DNA of 64,000 bases from Pseudomonadota bacterium. GTDB taxonomy: Bacteria; Pseudomonadota; Gammaproteobacteria; Competibacterales; Competibacteraceae. The notes beneath the pieces are model-generated. The model saw only the letters and a list, made by a program, of their open reading frames with translations, did no database searches and was not told the DNA's origin. The stretch's first letter is position 1. Every line of letters starts with the position of its first letter. Below are positions 25,968-34,618 of the stretch, piece after piece. Position numbers and translations under genes: made by a program. The stretch covers positions 62,001 to 126,000 of the forward strand of contig JAKLIY010000004.1 in the NCBI GenBank assembly GCA_022709365.1, read 5' to 3'.

Positions 25968-27323
25968 CTAGTTGACCCGCGCCAGCAAAATGATATCGAC
26001 GCGCCGGTTCTGCGCCCGGCCCTGGGGGGTATTATTGGTTGCGACCTTCTCCGTGTCGGCGCGGCCTTCGCTGATGAAACGGCCGGGGTTATTGTTGACC
26101 GCCGCCAGCAGTTTGACCACGCTGTCGGCGCGCGCCTTGGAAAGATGCCAGTTGGAGGGGAATTGCAGGGTGTTAATCGGCACATTGTCGCTGTGGCCGG
26201 TGACCAGCACCTTACCCTGTACGGTGTTGAGTTCCTGGCCGATTTGGGTCAGCAGGGGCAGAAACGCCGATTTGATGTTGGCGCTGCCCGAATCGAACAG
26301 TCCGTCGCCACGAATGCGGATTGTCGTTTTGTCCGCATCGTCAATGACGTCGATCAGTCCCTGACGGATTTGCGGATCGAGGAATTTGCGCAGATCCTGC
26401 GAGACCCGGAGGCGATTTTCCTGCGCCTGCGGTTTGACTGGCGCCGCCGTCGCCGTCACACCGCCACGCCGGACCATAGCCACCGTTTCGTCGCGAATGC
26501 CGCCCATGGCGGTGAATACGGGATCGGACGCGCTATTGAGCAGCCAACTGAAGATCGTGTAGGCCAGCAGTAGCAAAGCGGTTGCCACCGCCGCCACCAC
26601 CCACAGCGGGACATAGCGCATCAGTGGATTTTGCTGTTCGACGCTGCCGCGCCAGTGCGGAGACAAGTCCCGCTCGAATTCGCCGCGGGCGGTGCGGATG
26701 GCGTTATAGGTTCGTTCCCGCTGTTCGTCCAGCCGGCTGCGGCCATTGTCCAGCAGTCGATAGCGGCCCTGGAAACCGAATGCCAGGCACAGATACATTA
26801 ATTCCAGCAAGTCCAGGTTCTTGCGCGGATCCTGGATGATCGCGTCCAGCAGTTCGAAGACCTTTTCGCCGCCCCAGGTTTCGTTATGGAAGGTAATCAG
26901 CAGGCTGTTCTCGCTCCATTCGCTGGCCCGACCCCAGGGGGTGTTGAGCACCACTTCATCGAGCGTCGTACACAGCACATAGCGGGCGCGGAACACGGTT
27001 TTTTCATGAAGACCGGTGTTGCGGGCGTTGGTGGTGAAGGTTTTGATTTCCTCGATCATCCGCTGCCGCAACTGCTCAGGATCAGGATGTGAGGAGGTAT
27101 TTTTCAGCCGCATGATCAGGCTGAGCAGCGGCTCGGCAGCCGCTTCCAGCGGATTGAGGCCGACCCCATGCGAGATCGGCGTGGAATCGGGGGATGGGGC
27201 GGGGCGCGGCGATGGGGGAGGGGGAGATTCGGCGGTAGACCCCGGGCGGCGGCCGCCCGGCACCGGCCGGATGATGGTGCGATCACCTTCGTCGCCGCTG
27301 GCAAATGGATCGTCAATGGTCAC
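25968..27323 (-). CDS. tssL: TssL (DotU-like) with C-terminal OmpA peptidoglycan-binding domain
   Basis: TssL is the cytoplasmic/inner membrane partner of TssM. The 451-residue protein has a Pro-rich N-terminus, the DotU domain (NPLEAAAEPLLSLIMRL, then WGGEKVFELLDAII), one membrane helix (VPLWVVAAVATALLLLAYTIFSWLL; about residues 234-258) and a C-terminal OmpA-like domain (VLVTGHSDNVPINT, then NWHLSKARADSVVKLL) that should anchor it to peptidoglycan. The OmpA-fused form is the one found in HSI-I-type systems. It lies 14 bp downstream of tssK. Confidence 0.93.
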   Translation of the reverse strand: MTIDDPFASGDEGDRTIIRPVPGGRRPGSTAESPPPPSPRPAPSPDSTPISHGVGLNPLEAAAEPLLSLIMRLKNTSSHPDPEQLRQRMIEEIKTFTTNARNTGLHEKTVFRARYVLCTTLDEVVLNTPWGRASEWSENSLLITFHNETWGGEKVFELLDAIIQDPRKNLDLLELMYLCLAFGFQGRYRLLDNGRSRLDEQRERTYNAIRTARGEFERDLSPHWRGSVEQQNPLMRYVPLWVVAAVATALLLLAYTIFSWLLNSASDPVFTAMGGIRDETVAMVRRGGVTATAAPVKPQAQENRLRVSQDLRKFLDPQIRQGLIDVIDDADKTTIRIRGDGLFDSGSANIKSAFLPLLTQIGQELNTVQGKVLVTGHSDNVPINTLQFPSNWHLSKARADSVVKLLAAVNNNPGRFISEGRADTEKVATNNTPQGRAQNRRVDIILLARVN

Positions 27324-27337
27324 AGTTCGTTACTCCA

Positions 27338-28690
27338 TCACTCTTTGATGGCCCAGAACACCATTTCCAGTCCTGGGAATTCGCCGCCGACGTGGAAAGC
27401 AAAGCCGCCGGAATTGAGCAGTTGCTTCCAGAACTCGCTGCTGCGGTCGAGGCGGAAATAGGTGAAATCAGCGCGGTAGGGAATTTCCCGGGGCGCGACC
27501 GGCAGGGCGCTGACGCCGATACCCGGCAGATGGTGATTGACAAATTGCGCGATGCGCTCCACTGGACCGATTTTAACCTGGGTCGGGAAGCGGTTGCGCA
27601 GCAGGTCGGTGGCCATATCGGCGCGCACTGCCAGGATAAAGGTAGCCTTGGTGAGCAAGGGGCGTTCGCGGTCGGTGATGATCGCGACCCGAATGCCATA
27701 TTGGCGCTCCTCGATGGGGATGCGGATCGCCGCCTCGACTTCTTCCAGGCTGAGTGAGCGGCGCAGCTCGGTCATTAGCACCGCGAAGGTTTTATGCAGG
27801 TTGTCGTGATCGTAGGAGGGAAAGATCGGCGGCCGCCGCTTGACCTTGTCGGTGAAGGTGGCCATTTCGCCGGCGACTTGCAGGGCGATCTGGTAGAACG
27901 TTTCGGGATGCAGGCCGGGCATGTCCGCCAGATGGGCGAACAGCGGTTCAAAGCGGTTGACCGCTTGCAGGCGCAGAAATTGGGCGATATCCAGGTTGGC
28001 GCCGCGCGCCGCGCCGGCGCCGACGACTCGTTCAGCCAAGGCGTCGCCGCGTTGATGCAACAGGCCGAGGACTTCGGTGACGAAGCCTTTCAGGGCCGGT
28101 ACGCCGCGACAGTCCAGGCAGGGTGGCAGATAGTCAGCATCCAGCACCACGGTCTGGTCGGAGCGTTTCTCCAGCACCTGAGCGATGCTGATGCAGGTAT
28201 AGTCGCTGGAATCACGGGTGTCGAGGAACAGCCGCAACCGGCGCTCGCCGATCTCGACCTGAGCGCTGTTATTGGCGGTGTCGATGTTATTGTCGCGCAC
28301 TTCGCGGGCGGTGGCCCGGTAACGGGCGGAAGTATCCTGATAGTCGCCGCGCTCCACATCGGCCATGCCGGTGCGTCGCAGCGGCAGGGCCAACATGACC
28401 CGCGTATCGCGCACATCGGCGTCGATCTCCAGCGGCGGCGGCGGCGGATCATGGTCGGGAATGCTGAATGGAGTGCCATCGGGCAGCAGTCCCCGGGCCG
28501 TGGTGACGCCCACTTTGCCGAGCGCCAGCGCTTCCCGGTCCAGAGCCAGTTCCACGACGCCCCAGGCATAAGGCCGCAACGGATTGCAGGATTGCCGAAC
28601 CAGAGCTTCCAGATAACGGTCCTGCTGTTGAAAGTGCTGGGGACGCAGAAACATCCCCTCGGACCATACGACCTTGCTGTACCAACTCAT
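27338..28690 (-). CDS. tssK: TssK, T6SS baseplate protein
   Basis: TssK links the baseplate to the membrane complex. The 450-residue protein starts with the family signature VVWSEGMFLRPQHFQQQDRY and has the expected length. Genes follow in the order tssK-tssL-tssM on the minus strand. In HSI-I the lipoprotein gene tssJ lies directly before tssK; here the gap to the FHA gene is only 117 bp and contains no such gene. Confidence 0.94.
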   Translation of the reverse strand: MSWYSKVVWSEGMFLRPQHFQQQDRYLEALVRQSCNPLRPYAWGVVELALDREALALGKVGVTTARGLLPDGTPFSIPDHDPPPPPLEIDADVRDTRVMLALPLRRTGMADVERGDYQDTSARYRATAREVRDNNIDTANNSAQVEIGERRLRLFLDTRDSSDYTCISIAQVLEKRSDQTVVLDADYLPPCLDCRGVPALKGFVTEVLGLLHQRGDALAERVVGAGAARGANLDIAQFLRLQAVNRFEPLFAHLADMPGLHPETFYQIALQVAGEMATFTDKVKRRPPIFPSYDHDNLHKTFAVLMTELRRSLSLEEVEAAIRIPIEERQYGIRVAIITDRERPLLTKATFILAVRADMATDLLRNRFPTQVKIGPVERIAQFVNHHLPGIGVSALPVAPREIPYRADFTYFRLDRSSEFWKQLLNSGGFAFHVGGEFPGLEMVFWAIKE

Positions 28691-28807
28691 GGCGATAGTA
28701 CTCGTTGCATTGCTTTATTGGTCCTCGACGGTTGGCCGACCTCTATCAATTTAGCATCCATGGCGCGAAACGGTAGCCAACCAAGGAGAGAGAGCAGACC
28801 GACGAAT

Positions 28808-30352
28808 TCAGCGGGAGCGTAACCGTTCCTCGTAAGCGCGCGCGAATTCGTCGCCGAACAGTTCGTTGAAATCATCTTCGGCTTCCCGGGCAATGGCCTG
28901 ATATTCGGCGTTGAACAAGTCCCAGTATTTGGCCTTGCGATTCGCCGGCCAGAGATTATCCAGGACGCTCTGTTCGAGGCGGGTTTCCAGATTGCCCGGA
29001 TCGAACCGGGTGAGCAGGCGGTTCAGCGCCGCCTGAATCCCGGCCATGACCGCCAGTTGGTGGGCCTTGATGTCGTTGAAGCCCTCGCGCACGGCCTGGA
29101 CCGGCGACATGTAGGCGCCCTGTTGGCTGGCTAACAACAGCGCCATGACGTGTTCTGCCCGTAGCGGTGGCTGACCGGGTGGGGTTTTGAGGGGATTGTT
29201 CTCTACGGGACCGATGGCGGTGCGATCCAGCCGGAATTCGCCTTTGATATCGCCGCGCGCCTGCAGGATGTCCATCAGTCCCTGGACCGTTTCGCGAAAG
29301 ATCGCGCCGAGGTTGGCCATCGTTTCTGACCACTGATCATCGCTCAACCGCAACTGAGGTAAACCGGTGCCTTCCAGAAAGGCGTGTAGCAAATCGCGGG
29401 CGTCGAGTCCGGCGGGTTCGACAGCCGCCGCCAACGCCGGAACGGGCGGTCGCGGCGCAGGAGTCGGCAGGGCGGGTTCCCGGGGTGGCGGTGTGAATAG
29501 CGGTTCGGGAACAGGAACTACCGGCTGGACCGGCGCGGCGGGGGGCATTGCCCACCAGTTATCAGGAATCAGGCCCGCAGAGTCGGCAGCGGGGCTGGAC
29601 AGTTCAGGTGGCTCAGGCAGGACTTCCTGACGGGCGGCGGGCGGTTCGGGGATCAGCAGATCCGGTGGTTCATAAACGGCACCTTCCGGACCGCCGACGT
29701 CTGGGGGGGGTTCGGTCGCAGCGCCGGGGTGAGGTGATCCGACGCCTGAGTGGGCGAGTCCGAGGTGGTCCTGGTCATCACGGCTGTCGGCGAGTAGATC
29801 GCTGAAGGAGGGTTTGACGATATCGGCGGATGCCGCTGAGTGGGCGAGTCCGAGGTGGTCCTGGTCATCACGACTGTCGGTGAGCAGATCGCTGAAGGAG
29901 GGTTTGACGATATCGGCTGATGCCTCGATGCGGGGCGGCATGATCTCCGGGATCGCAATAGGGGGCGGCGTCAGGCCGGGTTGCAGCGCCACATCGGTGA
30001 TCGGACCTTCTGCTTCCTCCTCAATTGCAGTATCGGCGATGGCGACGGTGATTTCGTATTCCCCAAGGACGAAGTGGTCGCCGTCCTTGAGCCGAACCGC
30101 CTGGTTGCGGGCAATGCGCTGTTCGGAGTCGTTGAGGAATGTGCCGTTGGTGCTGGTGTCCGTGAGGACATAGCCGCCATCCTTGTAATGGACGACACAA
30201 TGTTCGCTGGACAGGATGCGTTCGGGATCCTGCAGTATCCAGTCGTTCTTCGACGCACGGCCGATGCTGATCGAGCCGCGATCGAGAGTCTTGGCCGGTT
30301 CCTGACCGGGGGAAAGTCGCTGGTAGCTGGTGATGGTCAATTTCAGGGGCAT
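28808..30352 (-). CDS. tagH: TagH/Fha, FHA-domain T6SS protein
   Basis: Scaffold protein that binds phosphothreonine and activates T6SS assembly. The ATG at 30352 begins at MPLKLTITSYQRL, just before the FHA domain (SISIGRASKNDWIL, SSEHCVVHY, STNGTFLN; residues about 25-100); the open frame reaches back to 30448 but the extra residues are not FHA-like. A Pro-rich linker follows, then the C-terminal VI_FHA domain (LLHAFLEGTGLPQLRL ... MALLLASQQGAYMSP). The linker contains two tandem copies of a 30-residue unit (SFSDLL.DSRDDQDHLG) encoded at 29746-29925. It heads the leftward arm. Confidence 0.9.
   Translation of the reverse strand: MPLKLTITSYQRLSPGQEPAKTLDRGSISIGRASKNDWILQDPERILSSEHCVVHYKDGGYVLTDTSTNGTFLNDSEQRIARNQAVRLKDGDHFVLGEYEITVAIADTAIEEEAEGPITDVALQPGLTPPPIAIPEIMPPRIEASADIVKPSFSDLLTDSRDDQDHLGLAHSAASADIVKPSFSDLLADSRDDQDHLGLAHSGVGSPHPGAATEPPPDVGGPEGAVYEPPDLLIPEPPAARQEVLPEPPELSSPAADSAGLIPDNWWAMPPAAPVQPVVPVPEPLFTPPPREPALPTPAPRPPVPALAAAVEPAGLDARDLLHAFLEGTGLPQLRLSDDQWSETMANLGAIFRETVQGLMDILQARGDIKGEFRLDRTAIGPVENNPLKTPPGQPPLRAEHVMALLLASQQGAYMSPVQAVREGFNDIKAHQLAVMAGIQAALNRLLTRFDPGNLETRLEQSVLDNLWPANRKAKYWDLFNAEYQAIAREAEDDFNELFGDEFARAYEERLRSR
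29746..29925 (-). repeat. Two tandem 90-bp units inside tagH
   Basis: The segments 29746-29835 and 29836-29925 are nearly identical. Each encodes 30 residues in frame, including KPSFSDLL and DDQDHLGLAHS. The high identity indicates a recent in-frame duplication in the FHA linker. Confidence 0.85.
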
Positions 30353-30510
30353 GACGCGATGTCCGTTGGCGGGGATGCCTCGACCGTCCGGGCGGGTTTC
30401 ATCGAATGCATAGAGGTTAATTGCTAGTATGCAGTCTATACTGCTCATGGCGTAGCGCCAAGCGAGGCTCGGTTTTTTAAGGCTAGCGAATTAGATGAGG
30501 TAGGCGACTG
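30353..30510. promoter_or_regulatory. Divergent T6SS control region between tagH and tssA
   Basis: This 158-bp region must hold the promoters for both T6SS arms. It contains an inverted repeat AGTAT-N7-ATACT around 30426-30442 and a TTGGCGC-TAC-GCCA-type palindrome around 30448-30461, either of which could be an operator. No GG-N10-GC sigma-54 core was found on either strand here. Confidence 0.45.
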
Positions 30511-31578
30511 ATGAGTATCATTGAGGTTGAAAACCTGTTAAGCGAAATTGCGGCCGATGCGCCGTGCGGCGAGGATCTGGAGTACGACTCGCAGTTTACA
30601 GAGATGGAAAAGCAGTCGCAGGGAGCGCCGGAACGTCAGTACGGCAGTACCATTATTCCCGCTGAACCGCCCAACTGGCGTGGCGTCCGCCAAGCCGCTC
30701 TGCATTTGCTGGAGCGCACCCGCGATTTGCGGGTCGCTGCCTACCTGACCCGGGCGCTGCTCAATACCGATGGTCTGCCGGGATTCGCCGATGGCTTGGC
30801 GTTGCTGGAGGGATTGCTCGAACGCTACTGGAGTAGCGTCTATCCACAGTTAGACCCGGACGACAACAGCGATCCCACACTGCGGGTCAATATTATCGCG
30901 GCGCTGTGTGACCCGGAAGCCACTCTGCGGGCCTTGCGCGAGATACCGCTGGTTAGTTCCCGTGCACTGGGACGCTTCAACTTGCGCGATGTCCAGATTG
31001 CCGCCGGTGTACTCACTCCGACCACTGCCAAGGAGAAGGCTGAACCGCCGACCCAGGCCAAAATCGATGGGGCGTTCCAGGATGCTGACCGGGAGGAGTT
31101 GAAAGCGACGGCTGGCACAGTTGTTGAAGCGGTGACACGAGTCGAACGGATCGAGGCATTGCTGACCGACCAGGTGGGGGCGTCCCAAGCGCCGGACATG
31201 AGCGCGCTGGGCAGAATCTTGAAGGAAATCCGCCAGGTGTTGACCGAACAGATGCAACGGTTGGGCATCAAGCTGGTGGAAGAAATCCCGATGGACGTTG
31301 AAGCCGGCGAAGGGTTGGCGCCCGATACGCCGGGCGCTGCCGTGACGGTCCAACGGATGGTGGTGGGTGAAATTGTCAACCGCGAAGACGCCCTCCGTAT
31401 GCTGGACAAGATTTGTGATTACTTTCAGCGCTACGAACCCTCCAGCCCGGTTCCTTTTCTGCTCAGGCGGGCCAGGAATCTGGCGACTAAGGACTTTATG
31501 GAGATCCTGCAGGATCTGGCGCCAAGTGGAACCAGCCAAGCTGATTTGATCTTTGGGGCTTCCCACCAGAATGCCTGA
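30511..31578 (+). CDS. tssA: TssA, T6SS baseplate/sheath-polymerisation protein
   Basis: TssA (ImpA family) coordinates baseplate assembly and sheath polymerisation. The 355-residue protein has the N-terminal ImpA domain: PCGEDLEYDSQFTEME, then PNWRGVRQAALHLLERTRDLRVAAYLTRALL. The C-terminus has the short domain typical of HSI-I TssA (EDALRMLDKICDYFQRYEPSSPVPFLLRRARNL). It opens the rightward arm. Confidence 0.92.
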   Translation: MSIIEVENLLSEIAADAPCGEDLEYDSQFTEMEKQSQGAPERQYGSTIIPAEPPNWRGVRQAALHLLERTRDLRVAAYLTRALLNTDGLPGFADGLALLEGLLERYWSSVYPQLDPDDNSDPTLRVNIIAALCDPEATLRALREIPLVSSRALGRFNLRDVQIAAGVLTPTTAKEKAEPPTQAKIDGAFQDADREELKATAGTVVEAVTRVERIEALLTDQVGASQAPDMSALGRILKEIRQVLTEQMQRLGIKLVEEIPMDVEAGEGLAPDTPGAAVTVQRMVVGEIVNREDALRMLDKICDYFQRYEPSSPVPFLLRRARNLATKDFMEILQDLAPSGTSQADLIFGASHQNA

Positions 31579-31641
31579 AATTGATCGACCATTGACAATA
31601 TCTTCGGATCACCCTACCAGAACGCCGGGCATTGATCTATA
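31563..31641 (+). repeat. Imperfect direct repeat spanning the tssA stop
   Basis: A 24-bp stretch at the tssA end (ACCAGAATGCC...ATTGATC) recurs about 51 bp downstream as ACCAGAACGCC...ATTGATC with five mismatches. It may be a relic of a small duplication. The rest of the 140-bp gap to tssB shows no gene. Confidence 0.4.
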
Positions 31642-31718
31642 AATTAACTGAGCAATAAGCTAGGTTATCTGCTAGGCAATCCTTAAGAACGCGGTTTGAG
31701 TAGAGAGGTGAAACGCTA

Positions 31719-32240
31719 ATGGCAATGAGCAGCCAGAAATTTATCGCCCGTAACCGGGCGCCGCGCGTACAAATCGAATACGAAGTCGAGGTGTATGGTG
31801 CGCAGAAGAAGGTCCAGTTGCCGTTCGTAATGGGGGTGATGGCCGATCTGACGGGTAAGCCGGCTGACCCCCTCGCCCCGGTAGCCGACCGGAAGTTCCT
31901 CGAAATCGATGTGGACAACTTTGACAACCGCCTGAAGGCCATGAAGCCGCGCGCCGCGTTCCGGGTGCCGAACACGCTGACCGGCGAGGGCGAGATGAGC
32001 GTGGACATCACGTTTGAGAGTATGGACGATTTTTCTCCGGCAGCGTTGGCGCGCAAGGTGGATCCCTTGAACCGCCTGCTACAGGCTCGCGAACATCTTT
32101 CCAATCTGGTGACCTATATGGACGGCAAAACCGGCGCTGAGGAACTCATAGCCAAGGTTTTGGCTGATCCCAGCCTGCTGCAGGCGCTGGCTTCCGCGCC
32201 CAAACCCCAGGAAAGCGCCACGCCTGCCGCCGAGGAGTGA
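31719..32240 (+). CDS. tssB: TssB (VipA), T6SS sheath small subunit
   Basis: TssB forms the contractile sheath with TssC. The 173-residue protein has the typical N-terminus (SSQKFIARNRAPRVQIEYEVE), then LPFVMGVMADLTG, DRKFLEIDVDNFD and VDITFESMDDFSP. A GAGAGGTG ribosome-binding site precedes the ATG; a second ATG lies six bases on. It is followed 6 bp later by tssC. Confidence 0.95.
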   Translation: MAMSSQKFIARNRAPRVQIEYEVEVYGAQKKVQLPFVMGVMADLTGKPADPLAPVADRKFLEIDVDNFDNRLKAMKPRAAFRVPNTLTGEGEMSVDITFESMDDFSPAALARKVDPLNRLLQAREHLSNLVTYMDGKTGAEELIAKVLADPSLLQALASAPKPQESATPAAEE

Positions 32241-32246
32241 TGAATC

Positions 32247-33749
32247 ATGGCCGAACTTGATCCGAGCGCCCAAGCCCAGCCGGGCGGCGCAACCGAGACC
32301 CTGGAAGTCAGCGATTTTTCATCGCTGCTGCAGCGGGAATTCAAACCCAAATCTGATCAGGCCAAGGAAGCCGTCGAAAGCGCTGTGCGCACCTTGGCCG
32401 AGCAGGCCCTGCAGCAGACCACGCTGATCTCCAAGGATGTCATCAAGTCGATTGAGTCGATGATCGCCGCGATCGACCATAAGCTGACCGAACAACTCAA
32501 CCAGATCATTCACCATCCGGAGTTCCAGCAGTTGGAAGGGGCTTGGCGGGGACTGCATTATCTGGTCAATAATACCGAAACCGACGAGATGCTCAAGATC
32601 CGCGTGATGAACATCTCGAAGAAAGAGTTACACAAGACTTTGAAGAAGTTCAAGGGCACCGCCTGGGATCAAAGCCCCATCTTCAAAAGGATGTATGAGG
32701 AGGAGTACGGGCAATTTGGCGGCGAACCCTTTGGTTGCCTGGTGGGTGATTACCACTTCGACCATAGCCCGACCGACGTGGAATTGCTGAGCGAAATGTC
32801 AAAGGTTTCTGCAGCCGCCCACTGCCCGTTCATTGCCGGTGCCGCCCCGACCGTGATGCAGATGGATTCCTGGCAGGAACTGAGCAATCCGCGTGATCTC
32901 ACCAAGATCTTCCAGACCCCGGAATACGCCGGGTGGCGCTCGTTGCGCGAATCCGAAGACTCCCGCTATATCGGTCTGGCGATGCCGCGCTTTCTGGCCC
33001 GGCGCCCCTACGGTGCCAAGTCCGATCCGGTGGAAGAGTTCGATTTTGAAGAGGACACCGAAGGGGCTGATAGCAACAAATACACGTGGGCCAACTCGGC
33101 GTATGCCATGGCGGTCAACATCAACACGGCATTCAAGCTGTATGGCTGGTGTACGCGGATTCGCGGGATTGAATCCGGCGGGGCGGTGGAGAATTTGCCG
33201 ACCCATACCTTCCCCACCGATGACGGTGGCGTGGACATGAAATGTCCGACCGAAATCGCCATCAGCGACCGGCGCGAGGCCGAACTGGCCAAGAACGGCT
33301 TCATGCCGCTCATTCACAAGAAAAACTCGGATTTCGCTGCGTTCATCGGTGCGCAGTCGCTGCAGAAGCCTGCCGAGTATGAAGACCCGGACGCTACGGC
33401 CAACGCAAATTTGTCGGCTCGGTTGCCCTATCTGTTTGCCACCTGCCGCTTTGCGCATTATCTGAAGTGCATGGTCCGCGACAAGATCGGTTCCTTTAAG
33501 GAACGCGAAGACATGCAACGGTGGCTACAGAAGTGGATCATCCAGTATGTCGATGGTTCGCCAGAACACTCCAGCGAGCTGGTCAAGGCCAAGAAGCCGC
33601 TGGCCGCCGCCGAGGTGCGAGTGGAAGAGGTCGAGGGCAATCCTGGTTACTATACTTCCAAGTTCTTCCTGCGTCCGCATTATCAGTTGGAAGGCTTGAC
33701 CGTATCGTTGCGCCTGGTTTCCAAGCTGCCTTCGGTCAAGGGCGCGTAA
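32247..33749 (+). CDS. tssC: TssC (VipB), T6SS sheath large subunit
   Basis: Large sheath subunit, 500 residues. Family motifs include EFQQLEGAWRGLHYLVNNTETD, FGCLVGDYHFDHSPTDVELL and the C-terminal FLRPHYQLEGLTVSLRLVSKLPS. It pairs with TssB in the contractile tube that is disassembled by ClpV. A strong 17-bp hairpin lies 9 bases after the stop. Confidence 0.96.
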   Translation: MAELDPSAQAQPGGATETLEVSDFSSLLQREFKPKSDQAKEAVESAVRTLAEQALQQTTLISKDVIKSIESMIAAIDHKLTEQLNQIIHHPEFQQLEGAWRGLHYLVNNTETDEMLKIRVMNISKKELHKTLKKFKGTAWDQSPIFKRMYEEEYGQFGGEPFGCLVGDYHFDHSPTDVELLSEMSKVSAAAHCPFIAGAAPTVMQMDSWQELSNPRDLTKIFQTPEYAGWRSLRESEDSRYIGLAMPRFLARRPYGAKSDPVEEFDFEEDTEGADSNKYTWANSAYAMAVNINTAFKLYGWCTRIRGIESGGAVENLPTHTFPTDDGGVDMKCPTEIAISDRREAELAKNGFMPLIHKKNSDFAAFIGAQSLQKPAEYEDPDATANANLSARLPYLFATCRFAHYLKCMVRDKIGSFKEREDMQRWLQKWIIQYVDGSPEHSSELVKAKKPLAAAEVRVEEVEGNPGYYTSKFFLRPHYQLEGLTVSLRLVSKLPSVKGA

Positions 33750-33757
33750 GCACACTG

Positions 33758-33803
33758 CGAACGGGTCAAACTGGTAGGCCAGCTTGCCAGTTTGACCCGT
33801 TCG
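33758..33803 (+). terminator. 17-bp perfect hairpin after tssC
   Basis: CGAACGGGTCAAACTGG at 33758-33774 is perfectly complementary to 33787-33803, with a 12-base loop. No U-run follows, so it may be a 3'-end stabiliser or partial terminator separating tssB-tssC from hcp mRNA rather than a classical intrinsic terminator. Confidence 0.7.
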
Positions 33804-33877
33804 GATGAACCGGTCAGCGCGGCTAATTCCCTCGCTAACCGAGTAATAAAATAAATAAAATCATGCACATATATTTT

Positions 33878-33893
33878 TGGCATGGATGATGCT
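33878..33893 (+). promoter_or_regulatory. Sigma-54 (RpoN) promoter upstream of hcp
   Basis: TGGCATGGATGATGCT matches the -24/-12 consensus with exact GG-N10-GC spacing. It lies about 120 bp before the hcp ATG, in an AT-rich region free of genes. RpoN control of hcp operons is known in other T6SS. A bacterial enhancer-binding activator gene was not seen in the window. Confidence 0.65.
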
Positions 33894-34014
33894 TTGTAGT
33901 CATGCAACTGGGTTCGAGGTGATGGTGAATCCGGTTGCAGTCCAAGCAGCGAGTATCGCGGCTGGTTTGACCAAAACCCTTGTTTTTTGAAGTTAACCAC
34001 TGTGGAGAGCAATC

Positions 34015-34521
34015 ATGTCTTTTGATACCTTTTTGAAACTGGAAGGCCCCAATGTCGCAGGCGAATCAACCGACGCGACGCATGCGGGCGAATTCGAGAT
34101 TTACAGCTTCAGCTTTGGTGCCAGCAACCCGGTGACCATCGGGTCAGGATCGACCGGTATGTCCGGTGGCAAGGTGTCGGTATCCAGCTTCAACATCATG
34201 AAGAAGACCGATAAGGCGTCACCGATTCTGTTCAAAATGTGTGCTAATGGAGAACACTTCGATAAGGCCACGGTGACCTTACGCAAAGCGGGTGGAGCGG
34301 GTGGCCAGCAGGAATACTTGGTCTACACCTTTGAAAAGGTGTTCGTCGAGTCGATCCAGTGGTCCGGTTCGACGGGCGGCGATGATACACCGACCGAAAG
34401 CCTGTCGCTGGCTTACGGCACGTTCTCGATCTCCTACAGCCCGCAGAAGTCCGAGGATGGTTCGCTGGATGCCGCAGTCGTGGCTGGCTGGGATCTGACC
34501 ACGAATACAGAAAAGGCCTGA
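34015..34521 (+). CDS. hcp: Hcp, T6SS inner tube protein
   Basis: Hcp hexamers stack to make the tube that is propelled out of the cell. The 168-residue protein shows the Hcp signature: DTFLKLEGPNVAGESTD, EFEIYSFSFGASNP, KVSVSSFNIMKKTDKASP, then VFVESIQWSGSTGGDDTPTESLSLAYGTFSISY. It has its own upstream regulatory region and a downstream terminator, as expected for the most highly expressed T6SS gene. Confidence 0.96.
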   Translation: MSFDTFLKLEGPNVAGESTDATHAGEFEIYSFSFGASNPVTIGSGSTGMSGGKVSVSSFNIMKKTDKASPILFKMCANGEHFDKATVTLRKAGGAGGQQEYLVYTFEKVFVESIQWSGSTGGDDTPTESLSLAYGTFSISYSPQKSEDGSLDAAVVAGWDLTTNTEKA

Positions 34522-34559
34522 TCGACGGGCTTGCCGCCTGATTTAGGCGCACTCGATCA

Positions 34560-34592
34560 CCCGGTGGGCGTTGCTCACCGGGCGTTTTGTTT
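34560..34592 (+). terminator. Intrinsic terminator after hcp
   Basis: CCCGGTG at 34560-34566 pairs with CACCGGG at 34576-34582 and is followed by a U-rich CGTTTTGTTT. Read-through would continue into tagJ, so this probably makes hcp mRNA more abundant than the rest of the operon. Confidence 0.75.
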
Positions 34593-34618
34593 GATCCCGC
34601 AATAACGGAGTGGTTCTT

